Shown piece by piece: positions 33,495 to 40,499 of a stretch of DNA of 64,000 nt. The notes under the pieces are model-generated. The model was not told the origin of the DNA. It was given only the letters and a program-made list of their open reading frames with translations, and did not search any database. The DNA is from Fontibacillus panacisegetis (GTDB taxonomy: Bacteria > Bacillota > Bacilli > Paenibacillales > Paenibacillaceae). The stretch lies in contig NZ_FNBG01000012.1 in NCBI RefSeq assembly GCF_900102215.1, forward strand, positions 62,001 to 126,000, written 5' to 3'. Within the stretch, counting starts at the first letter, position 1; every line of letters starts with the position of its first letter. Position numbers and translations under genes: made by a program.

Positions 33495-34958
33495 ATGAAG
33501 AGATTTATTTGTATTTTACTGGTGGCCCTGCTAAGTGTTGGACAATTGACTGGCTGTACATCAACAGAAGCCTTGGATGAGAAGGATACGTCTGACCAGA
33601 CAAATGCATTAAAATCAATTTACAACGGCGAATTAGAAAAAAATGTTACACTCCGTGTCCTTGAAAATGACACAGCAATCGAACAGGGATACTTTAAACA
33701 ATTAATTGACGCTTTTAATGAAAAATATAAGGATTATGGAATTGTTGCAGTAGATGCCAATATGGATCAGCGCAGTAATCTGGCAGATGACGGACCTTAT
33801 GGATATGGTCCGGATGTATTGTATCAGGCAAATGATTCCATTATGAAATATGTAAAGGGCAAACATATTTATCCAATCCCTGCAGAGTCTTTGGAGTCCT
33901 TTTCCCAGATTCCAGCAAATGCATGGGATGCATATAAGTCTGAAGTAGATGGCAAAACCTATTATATGGGCGTTCCTGTAAATGTTCAGACCTCCATGTT
34001 ATTTTATCGTAAGGATATGCTTCCTAAAGACTGGGAAACAAAATGGGATGACAATAAAAATAAGATGCCGGACATGGTAGAAAACTGGAATTCTCTATAT
34101 AAATATTCAAAATCAATCGTCGAATCAGATACTGGAAAATATGGTTATATGCGGTCGTTGTTTGATGTATATTTTTCTTCCGGCTTCCTTTTCTCCTATG
34201 GAGGTTACGTCTTTGGAGATCATAATACAAACCCAAAAGAAGTGGGATTATCTGCTGGTAATGCCGAGGTTGGAGCAAACGTTCTGTTAAAGCTTGCTTC
34301 TGTAATGAATGAAGAGTGCATAGACGATTCCATAACAGTAAATGGCTATAGCAAAATAGCAGATGGTAGTTATTTTGCCACTATGACAACACCGGATGTT
34401 TATACCTTATTTATTAAAGAACTGACATTGGAATATGAAAAGCAAGGTAAGAGTACGGAGGAGGCTAAAGCATTAGCTGAAGAAAATCTGGTTGTAGCCG
34501 GACTGCCTATGCTGCCTGCAAGTGGTGATTTAACGGAAGAAAATCCGGAATTAATGCCTCAAAAGGCTATGGGAGGTATAAATGGATATGCCATCAGTGC
34601 TTATACCAAAGCACCCAATGCCAGCCTTGCTTTTGTGGAATTTGCCACAAGTTACGAGATGATCATGAAGAGACAGGGGCTGCTTGGAAGTATACCGGCA
34701 CGTTCCGATGCTGCTAAAGCAGTCGGAGGAGTCTCGGAAATTGTATTTAATAACTTGAATGAAGGAAACATTGTAGTCATGCCATCCATTACTGAAATGG
34801 TACAGGTATGGTCACCAACAGAGACATTCTTTACAGATTTAGCAAAAGACGCCTTTCGTACATCCGATAAAAAATATACTTCTTTAGAAGAGCTAAAGAG
34901 TGGGCTAAAGGTTGTTGATCAGCAAATCTATGATGCAATCCACACACTTTCTAATTAG
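33495..34958 (+). CDS. Sugar ABC transporter substrate-binding lipoprotein (487 aa)
   Basis: A lipoprotein signal ends GQLTGCTST. The mature part fits the maltose/maltodextrin cluster of extracellular binding proteins: VTLRVLENDTAIEQGY, YGPDVLYQANDSIMKYVK, and MGVPVNVQTSMLFYRKD in the ligand-facing lobe. The second ATG (33495) is preferred because AGGAG lies 9 bases upstream of it and only 3 bases before the first. It delivers maltodextrin-like sugar to the MalF/MalG-type permeases that follow. The composition is AT-rich like the whole island. Confidence 0.92.
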   Translation: MKRFICILLVALLSVGQLTGCTSTEALDEKDTSDQTNALKSIYNGELEKNVTLRVLENDTAIEQGYFKQLIDAFNEKYKDYGIVAVDANMDQRSNLADDGPYGYGPDVLYQANDSIMKYVKGKHIYPIPAESLESFSQIPANAWDAYKSEVDGKTYYMGVPVNVQTSMLFYRKDMLPKDWETKWDDNKNKMPDMVENWNSLYKYSKSIVESDTGKYGYMRSLFDVYFSSGFLFSYGGYVFGDHNTNPKEVGLSAGNAEVGANVLLKLASVMNEECIDDSITVNGYSKIADGSYFATMTTPDVYTLFIKELTLEYEKQGKSTEEAKALAEENLVVAGLPMLPASGDLTEENPELMPQKAMGGINGYAISAYTKAPNASLAFVEFATSYEMIMKRQGLLGSIPARSDAAKAVGGVSEIVFNNLNEGNIVVMPSITEMVQVWSPTETFFTDLAKDAFRTSDKKYTSLEELKSGLKVVDQQIYDAIHTLSN

Positions 34959-34968
34959 AGGTGTTTAT

Positions 34969-36297
34969 ATGAATATGTTTAGCAAAAAAATAGAGAAACT
35001 AATTTTTTTTAAAAAAAGTGCAGGCAAAAATGTTAAAGCCAGTATATGTCTTATGGGCCTGGGGCAGCTAATGTATGGTCAAATTGGAAAGGGTCTGCTA
35101 TACCTCGCCATACTTGCTTGTGGAGTCCTCTATTTTATATCTCGGGGTTTTTCTGACTTGGCAGGTCTTTTCACATTAGGAACCAAGGAAAAGGATGCCT
35201 GGTTTGGTATTGAAGGAGATAACTCAGTTGTTATGCTGCTTATGGGTATTCTTTTCATAGCGGCAATTATACTATTTATTAGCTGTTACCTTTCAAATGT
35301 CCGAGATACATATGAAACCCAAATTCTGGTAGAGAAGGGAGGGAAGCCAAGAACCCTCTCGGAAGATGTGAAAAAGCTACTGGATGAAAAGTTCTACAAG
35401 ACAGCATTATTTTTGCCAATTATAGGTGTATTTGTATTCAGTATATTGCCTATTGTATTTATGATTGCTGTTGCATTTACAAATTATGGCGGCAATATTG
35501 TTCCTCCAAAGCTGGTCGATTGGGTCGGTTTCAGCAATTTTATACAGATTGCAACCCTTTCAAAATTTGCGCCAACCTTTGGAAGGATTCTTAGCTGGAA
35601 CGTGCTTTGGGCGGTAAGCGCCACTTTATTAAATTATTTTGCAGGTCTTGGTCTTGCCCTGCTTCTTAATAAGAAATGTGTAAAAGGTACGATTATATGG
35701 CGGGCATTTCCTATCCTGGCTTACGCAGTACCCGGATTTATTACCCTGATTGGTTTCCGTTTTATGTTTTCTTATGGCGGACCTGTTAACCAGATTATTA
35801 TGGATATGGGGTACAAGGCCATTGGTTTTTTGGATATCGATGCTAAATGGATGGCAAGGCTTATTGGCTTATTGGTAAACGCTTGGATTACAGTACCTTC
35901 CATTATGCTTTTAGCCACAGGTATATTAACAAACATGGATAATGAGCAGTTGGAGGCTGCAAAAATTGACGGTGCAAAACGGTGGAAGCAGTTCACAAAA
36001 ATCGTATTGCCTTTTGTTTTGTTTTCCACGACTCCGGTATTGATTGGTCAGTTTATTGGAAATTTCAATAATTTCGGCATCTTTTTCTTCCTTCGTGGCG
36101 GATTATATATGGATGGATATTTCTTGGCTAGTGATACGGACCTGTTAATTAACTGGCTTTATAATTTATCCATTAGTAACAATTACTATAATATCGGTGC
36201 GGCAATCAGTTTAGTCATATTCTTCATCACCTCTATGATTTCACTGTTTGTATATGTTAAATCGCCATCTTATAAAGAGGAGGATGTTTACCGATGA
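34969..36297 (+). CDS. Maltodextrin ABC transporter permease, MalF type (442 aa)
   Basis: About eight membrane helices. The N-terminal part carries extra helices before the canonical six, as in MalF. The EAA loop that docks the ATPase reads EAAKIDGAKRWKQFTKIVLP. ATG at 34969 is chosen because AGAGGTG precedes it and the longer frame overlaps the binding-protein gene. The end overlaps the next permease by 4 bases (ATGA). No ATPase gene occurs in the island, so a shared MsmX/MalK-type ATPase encoded elsewhere must energise it (inference). Confidence 0.92.
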   Translation: MNMFSKKIEKLIFFKKSAGKNVKASICLMGLGQLMYGQIGKGLLYLAILACGVLYFISRGFSDLAGLFTLGTKEKDAWFGIEGDNSVVMLLMGILFIAAIILFISCYLSNVRDTYETQILVEKGGKPRTLSEDVKKLLDEKFYKTALFLPIIGVFVFSILPIVFMIAVAFTNYGGNIVPPKLVDWVGFSNFIQIATLSKFAPTFGRILSWNVLWAVSATLLNYFAGLGLALLLNKKCVKGTIIWRAFPILAYAVPGFITLIGFRFMFSYGGPVNQIIMDMGYKAIGFLDIDAKWMARLIGLLVNAWITVPSIMLLATGILTNMDNEQLEAAKIDGAKRWKQFTKIVLPFVLFSTTPVLIGQFIGNFNNFGIFFFLRGGLYMDGYFLASDTDLLINWLYNLSISNNYYNIGAAISLVIFFITSMISLFVYVKSPSYKEEDVYR

Positions 36298-37130
36298 AAA
36301 AACACAAATTTCTTCGTGCGGCAGATACCGTTATTACCCATTCCACACTAATTGTGGTTTCATTGATTTTCCTCTTTCCTTGCCTTTGGTTGATTTTAGC
36401 TTCCTTTAGTAAATCGGGTTCCATCTATACGTATAAGGGCTTTTTCCCCAGTGAATATAGTCTGGATACCTTTAAAACCCTATTTACGGATACCGCCATG
36501 TATAATTATCCCCAGTGGTTTATGAATACGCTGCAGATTGCGGTATTTAGCAGTTTGATTGGTACTTTTCTTGTTATATTAACGGCATATACCATGTCCA
36601 GGTTCCAATTCAAGAGCAGGAAGAAAATCATGAAAGGAACGCTGATCCTTGGCATGTTTCCCTCCTTTATGGGAATGATCGCTGTATATATTATCATGAC
36701 ACAATTCGGACTGATTAATAAAATATGGGGTGTCATCCTGATTTACAGCTCCAGCGCACCGATGGGCTATTTAACCCAAAAAGGTTTTTTTGATACGGTA
36801 CCTTACTCCATTGATGAAGCAGCTAAAATAGACGGGGCAACTAATTTTCAGGTATTTTTAAAAATCAATCTGCCATTGTCCAAGCCTATGATCGTTTATA
36901 CCGCACTTACAAGTTTTACCTTCCCATGGAGTGACTTTATATTGCCAAAGCTATTATTAAAGGAAAAAGATCTCTATACAGTAGCGGTAGGTCTGATGAA
37001 CCTTGGTGAAACTGAATTTTCAAGATTTGCAGCGGGCTCCGTTTTTATAGCAGTACCTATTGTTATTTTATACTTCATACTGATTCGTTATATGATTAGT
37101 GGTATGACAGCTGGTGCGGTGAAGGGGTAA
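36294..37130 (+). CDS. Maltodextrin ABC transporter permease, MalG type (278 aa)
   Basis: Six predicted helices. The EAA motif is DEAAKIDGATNFQVFLKINLP and the C-terminus ends in the short hydrophilic tail GAVKG typical of MalG. It is translationally coupled to the MalF-type gene. It is the last gene of the island; a terminator follows 25 bases after the stop. Confidence 0.93.
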   Translation: MKKHKFLRAADTVITHSTLIVVSLIFLFPCLWLILASFSKSGSIYTYKGFFPSEYSLDTFKTLFTDTAMYNYPQWFMNTLQIAVFSSLIGTFLVILTAYTMSRFQFKSRKKIMKGTLILGMFPSFMGMIAVYIIMTQFGLINKIWGVILIYSSSAPMGYLTQKGFFDTVPYSIDEAAKIDGATNFQVFLKINLPLSKPMIVYTALTSFTFPWSDFILPKLLLKEKDLYTVAVGLMNLGETEFSRFAAGSVFIAVPIVILYFILIRYMISGMTAGAVKG

Positions 37131-37154
37131 AAAAAATAGTATCAGATGCCGTAA

Positions 37155-37203
37155 AGGCTATCCTTAAAAGTCTTTGATAAGGCTAGGGATAGCCTGTTTT
37201 TTT
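37155..37203 (+). terminator. Terminator of the starch/maltodextrin operon
   Basis: AGGCTATCC (37155-37163) pairs with GGATAGCCT (37187-37195), followed by GTTTTTTTG. Confidence 0.85.
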
Positions 37204-37313
37204 GTTGTTGTATCCATTTGCACATAAGCGCTGTAGCGTGAAAATCATTTATGTTACGTTACTAAATAGGTATAATAAGATCAAAATATAGCTACGGGTT
37301 AGGGGTGGGTGAA

Positions 37314-37598
37314 TTGTTAATCAAGCCGTCGGCCAGTATTCGACAAAATTATAATGAGATCGCTGATATATGCAAAACTTCCGGGGAGCCGGTCTATTTG
37401 ACCAAAAACGGTGAAGGAGATCTCGTCGTAATGGATATTGAAGCATTCTCACGCCGCGAGAAGATGCTGAAGCTACGTGAAGAACTGCTAGCTGTTCAAG
37501 AGGATCGCCTGGCAGGGCGTATTGGCGTAACTCCGGACGAACTGGATACGTATTTAAATAGCATTATTGACGAGGCCCATCATAGAAAAAACACCTAG
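37314..37598 (+). CDS. Phd/YefM-family antitoxin, orphan (94 aa)
   Basis: The N-terminal Phd/YefM DNA-binding fold is recognisable (IRQNYNEIADICKTSGEPVY, LTKNGEGDLVVMDIEAF). It is followed by a long acidic-basic helix that in such proteins wraps the toxin. The TTG at 37314 has AGGGG 8 bases upstream; a GTG at 37305 overlaps that site. A TATAAT box lies near 37271. The toxin gene directly downstream is reduced to fragments, so this antitoxin has no functional partner next to it and may act only as a DNA-binding protein, or on a related toxin elsewhere. Confidence 0.85.
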   Translation: MLIKPSASIRQNYNEIADICKTSGEPVYLTKNGEGDLVVMDIEAFSRREKMLKLREELLAVQEDRLAGRIGVTPDELDTYLNSIIDEAHHRKNT

Positions 37599-37765
37599 AT
37601 ATAAGTAATCGTTTCCGATCGTGCTCGTCTAATGCTGGCGAGTCATATGCGTTTTCTTGCGGAGAGAGTCATGATGCCTGAGCATTATCCATTTCTGGAT
37701 ACGGAACGGTATATGTGGATCACATCGCAGATTGCAGACAGGAGTATCGCTGGTTGGTACGGTAA
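37597..37765 (+). pseudogene. RelE/ParE-family toxin remnant
   Basis: One frame reads VIVSDRARLMLASHMRFLAE, the family start, without an ATG in frame. A central piece MPEHYPFLDTERY follows after a deletion. The last piece, in another frame, reads YVDHIADCRQEYRWLVR to a TAA at 37763-37765, the usual RelE-type C-terminus. Internal deletion plus frameshift leaves about half the gene. Confidence 0.75.
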
Positions 37766-37953
37766 TAATTCCAATAAAAAGGAGCGTTCGTCCAAGAGTG
37801 CCTATAAATAGACGCTTAAATTGTCGAGAACCTCTATACATATAAAGGTTAGGGTTTCTTGTGATTCGTTACGATCTTTTTCGGGAACGATGAGGGTGCT
37901 AATTAGATATACGTAAAACTACTATATAGTAGAAATAGCTTTTTCGCATAAAG

Positions 37954-38010
37954 GTGCATGTGGAGTTGGATATGTTGGTTCGAAAATGAGAGGTGACAGG
38001 TTCGCTCATG
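37954..38010 (+). repeat. Dispersed intergenic repeat, copy 2 (GGTTCGAAAATGAGA motif)
   Basis: It contains GCATGTGGAGTTG, TTGGTTCGAAAATGAGAGGTG and ACAGGTTCGCTC in the same order as copy 1 at 7373. Weaker relatives sharing CATGTGGAG start near 15258 and 43936. Confidence 0.6.
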
Positions 38011-38074
38011 TTTATTACTTTCAAGATAGAAGTAAATAACGTAAATCTATCCGTCTCTTAACTAAAACAAGCAG

Positions 38075-38119
38075 TAAAAGCGGCAAACAGTCTATCGAAA
38101 GCACTGTTTGCCGCTTTTA
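38075..38119 (-). terminator. Terminator of the XRE gene of cassette 2
   Basis: A 17-bp perfect stem (TAAAAGCGGCAAACAGT at 38075-38091 against 38103-38119) with an 11-base loop. The stem includes the XRE stop codon. Confidence 0.8.
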
Positions 38120-38383
38120 TGAACTCTCTCCGTCTTTCTCTTGTAACTTCGCGTACTCAACCTCTACCAGTTTGAAAAAGTCCGACGGCTTAATTTTCAG
38201 CCCTTTGCAAAGCTCAAATATTTTAGTGACAGAAGGTTCGTTTCTGCCGACTTCGATCATGGAAATATAGGATCGATCAACATTGCATTCATGCGCTAGA
38301 TCCTCTTGGCTTAAGCCTTGTTTGATGCGAATAGCTTTCACGGTTTTCCCGATAATTTGTTTGATGATGGATTGATCGCTCAA
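38117..38383 (-). CDS. XRE-family regulator of cassette 2 (88 aa)
   Basis: A compact Cro/CI-type domain (VKAIRIKQGLSQEDLAHECN, VDRSYISMIEVGRNEPSVTK) with a short acidic tail. It starts with TTG, with AGGGG about 11 bases upstream. It is divergent from the second Spo0E-like gene, repeating the arrangement at 21136-22077, although the two regulators differ clearly in sequence. In the shared 142-base region a TCTGT...ACAGA pair (about 38412-38436) is the only operator candidate seen; it is weak. Confidence 0.88.
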   Translation of the reverse strand: MSDQSIIKQIIGKTVKAIRIKQGLSQEDLAHECNVDRSYISMIEVGRNEPSVTKIFELCKGLKIKPSDFFKLVEVEYAKLQEKDGESS

Positions 38384-38525
38384 GGAAATTTACCCCTTTT
38401 AAGTCCATTATCAGTCTGTTATACTAACCACGACAGATAAAGTATTCAACAAAATGTAAAAATAATACATTATGGTCGCGGCTACTAAATCACAATATTT
38501 ATAAAATAAAAATGGAGGTTGCTCG

Positions 38526-38804
38526 ATGATCCCTTTACTTAGTGCACTTGAAGAGGAAAAACGGAAGTTAAATGAACTTGGGAACAAAACTTTTGAACAG
38601 GGAATTCCTTTATTTAATAACACCGCACTCCAAGCCCAAAGCAGGAAAGTAGATGAACTGATTATTCAGTTACACAAGCAAGTTGGTTATAAACAACGCC
38701 AAGCTAAGTTCAAAATTTCGGAGGGGGTTAATAACGGTGGAGTTGCCATCATGGTTTCAAAGTGCGATTCAGGAAAGGTTGGAGCATGTTGTGGCTCGGA
38801 TTGA
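38526..38804 (+). CDS. Spo0E-like small protein, cassette 2 (92 aa)
   Basis: The first ~55 residues match the cassette 1 protein: LEEEKRKLNELGNKTFEQGI, then PLFNNTALQAQSRKVDELII, with SRKVDELIIQLH replacing the Spo0E signature SQxLDxLIxxY. The first Ser/Arg and Asp of the signature are kept. The C-terminal extension past residue ~60 lies over the start of the next gene in another frame and is probably just read-on to the next stop. GGAGG lies 7 bases before the ATG. Confidence 0.65.
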   Translation: MIPLLSALEEEKRKLNELGNKTFEQGIPLFNNTALQAQSRKVDELIIQLHKQVGYKQRQAKFKISEGVNNGGVAIMVSKCDSGKVGACCGSD

Positions 38805-39078
38805 ACGTCATCCTGAGCTGCGTAAGCTTCGTGCTGAAGAAAGCTCGGCTTTTGAGGCTATGTTTTCTGGGACGGATCGAACGAAGCTTCCGGGGTTTAT
38901 AGATTGGGAGGACAAGCATCACTACAAGCGTGGCGTAGAAAATGAGCATTTATACATAAAGGGACTAAGAGACGGTATACAGCTTGCTATCACTTTGCTG
39001 GACTATCCTAGTGCTGTTTTTGACAACCCCAAGACAATGGCAAGATCGGAAAAAAGGGATACAGAGAGCGAGTTGTAG
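38737..39078 (+). CDS. Uncharacterised ~110-aa partner protein, cassette 2 (113 aa)
   Basis: Paralogue of the 107-aa protein at 21754: the shared core includes IEERLDEVSAHIEQH versus IQERLEHVVARIERH, EESKAFYAMF versus EESSAFEAMF, WED plus H, and INEQLYKQGMKDGMQL versus ENEHLYIKGLRDGIQL. GTG at 38737 is chosen because GGAGGGGG lies upstream and the alignment begins there. It overlaps the Spo0E-like frame by 68 bases. No domain name recognised. Confidence 0.75.
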   Translation: MELPSWFQSAIQERLEHVVARIERHPELRKLRAEESSAFEAMFSGTDRTKLPGFIDWEDKHHYKRGVENEHLYIKGLRDGIQLAITLLDYPSAVFDNPKTMARSEKRDTESEL

Positions 39079-39087
39079 GATCTGCTC

Positions 39088-39195
39088 ATGATGAAACCGA
39101 ATAAAAGAGTCAAAGCGTCGGGTGAATTAGCGCGGCGGCTTTGTCATGAGTATAGAAAGGAAGGGGACGCTTCCTCTTCCAGCAACATTTTATAA
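39088..39195 (+). CDS. Possible 35-aa basic protein
   Basis: A short frame starts 10 bases after the previous stop (AGGAT 6 bases before the ATG) and reads MMKPNKRVKASGELARRLCH and onwards to a TAA at 39193-39195. Basic N-terminus, no family recognised. It may be the last gene of cassette 2 or chance. Confidence 0.3.
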   Translation: MMKPNKRVKASGELARRLCHEYRKEGDASSSSNIL

Positions 39196-39236
39196 ACCGC
39201 AGATTGAAGTTATGATTGGAGTGTGAGGTGATGTTA

Positions 39237-39947
39237 ATGCCTATAACATACACGGAAAAGAACCTTTTCAGCAAACATTCAAAGGAAATCGCACTAGAAT
39301 TACTTAATTTGAGTAATTTTGATAACAGCGTATTGCTGTTCAAAGTGCTAGCTCATGCCTTGAAGAACAATGATAATTTAGTAGAAGCGTTTGATGAATC
39401 TATCTTTGAGAATACTGAAGTTTTTAAAGAGAAATTTTCTATTTTGTTACAACATGCATTGGTACAAGCTACTAGCCAACAGGAAGTGGCAATAACTGTA
39501 ACTGAAGAACCCGAAATTAAAACTGCCCGCCCCATTAAAGAGTACACGCCAAAAGAGTTATCTTATTATTTCGGTGTTAGTGTTGTTACCATCCATAATT
39601 GGCTAAAGCAAGGACGTTTTGAAGGTGTAGAGCCTGCCGGAGACAACAAGCATAATCACATCTCTGAAGATACATTTTACATTACTGCTGCTGGGAAAAA
39701 AATTCGGATCAGTGATGTGGTTCAAATGTGGAAAAAGCAGGAAGGTGAGGGCGTTACACCTCGAAATGAGGACAAACTGAGTGATTACACACGTCAAATT
39801 GCAATGTATGAAGAAAAATATCACGGTGAATTCGAACGAACGCTCGGAGCAAAAGATGAATTGTCCCCTGAAGAAGATACCGATGTTCAAGTTTGGAGGT
39901 ATCTGCTGGGGAGGCAAAAGCTTGAGTCTAGGAATCCCGAAGAGTAA
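39237..39947 (+). CDS. Helix-turn-helix protein (MerR/excisionase-like HTH, 236 aa)
   Basis: The central region YTPKELSYYFGVSVVTIHNW reads as a MerR/excisionase-type helix-turn-helix, followed by a recognition-wing-like segment. The N-terminal ~90 residues are helical, the C-terminal ~50 acidic. The ATG at 39237 is used, with GAGGTG about 7 bases upstream; the open frame extends to a TTG at 39216. It directly follows cassette 2 on the same strand. An antitoxin or small-regulator role is possible; no toxin partner is visible downstream. Confidence 0.7.
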   Translation: MPITYTEKNLFSKHSKEIALELLNLSNFDNSVLLFKVLAHALKNNDNLVEAFDESIFENTEVFKEKFSILLQHALVQATSQQEVAITVTEEPEIKTARPIKEYTPKELSYYFGVSVVTIHNWLKQGRFEGVEPAGDNKHNHISEDTFYITAAGKKIRISDVVQMWKKQEGEGVTPRNEDKLSDYTRQIAMYEEKYHGEFERTLGAKDELSPEEDTDVQVWRYLLGRQKLESRNPEE

Positions 39948-39995
39948 TTTTTATTTCATCGAAAACAACTTTTCAGACATCATCTTGGAAATACG

Positions 39996-40377
39996 TAATG
40001 GTGCAAATGGTCTGCAAAGTGAAGCCGGTACTGTACGGAACCAGCGATGTAGATATCTCCTTTATTGAAGATGTGATCGGTGGTAATCTGCAGGATCATG
40101 CGGAACTGCTCGGTCCAAATCGCCGATTGCTCATGCGCACCGGATAGATACGCCTTTGCTCATTTTGCATGGAGAAAATGATTATCGTACTCCTTTTTCT
40201 CAAACGGAGGAGATGTACACTGCTTTAAAAAGGTACGGAAAAACGACCAGACTCATTCGTTATCCCGAATCCAACCATTCCCTTTTGAAGAGTGGAAATC
40301 CTTCGGTGCGCATCGACAGTTTTGAACAGGTGAACGCATGGTTCGGGCACTATCTGCATGGGCAGAAGCCTTCTTGA
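39996..40377 (+). pseudogene. C-terminal remnant of an S9-family peptidase
   Basis: Two frames together read the end of a prolyl-oligopeptidase-type hydrolase. VLYGTSDVDISFIEDVIGGN and DHAELLG come in one frame. KSPIAHAHRIDTPLLILHGE, then ENDYRTPFSQTEEMYTALKR and PESNHSL come in another. The catalytic Asp (GENDYR) and His (SNHSL) regions are present, but the Ser elbow and everything upstream are missing, and a frameshift lies near 40109. An intact relative begins at 63158. Confidence 0.8.
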
Positions 40378-40428
40378 TATTGGCAAGATCTCGTAGTACA
40401 TTATAAAAAAAGGCAATGTTTACCCGCA

Positions 40429-40473
40429 GGGTACAACCTCGAATGTCAGTGACAAGAGGTTGTGCCCTTTTTG
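40429..40473 (+). terminator. Rho-independent terminator
   Basis: A 12-bp stem GGGTACAACCTC/GAGGTTGTGCCC (one G-T pair) with five T residues, just upstream of the GH13-kinase gene. Confidence 0.85.
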
Positions 40474-40499
40474 CTTATCAATCATAGGAGGGATTTCAC

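Noticed and set aside
38526..38804. Functional C-terminal extension of the cassette 2 Spo0E-like protein
   Set aside because: Past residue ~60 it overlaps the next gene in another frame and has no counterpart in cassette 1; probably incidental read-on.
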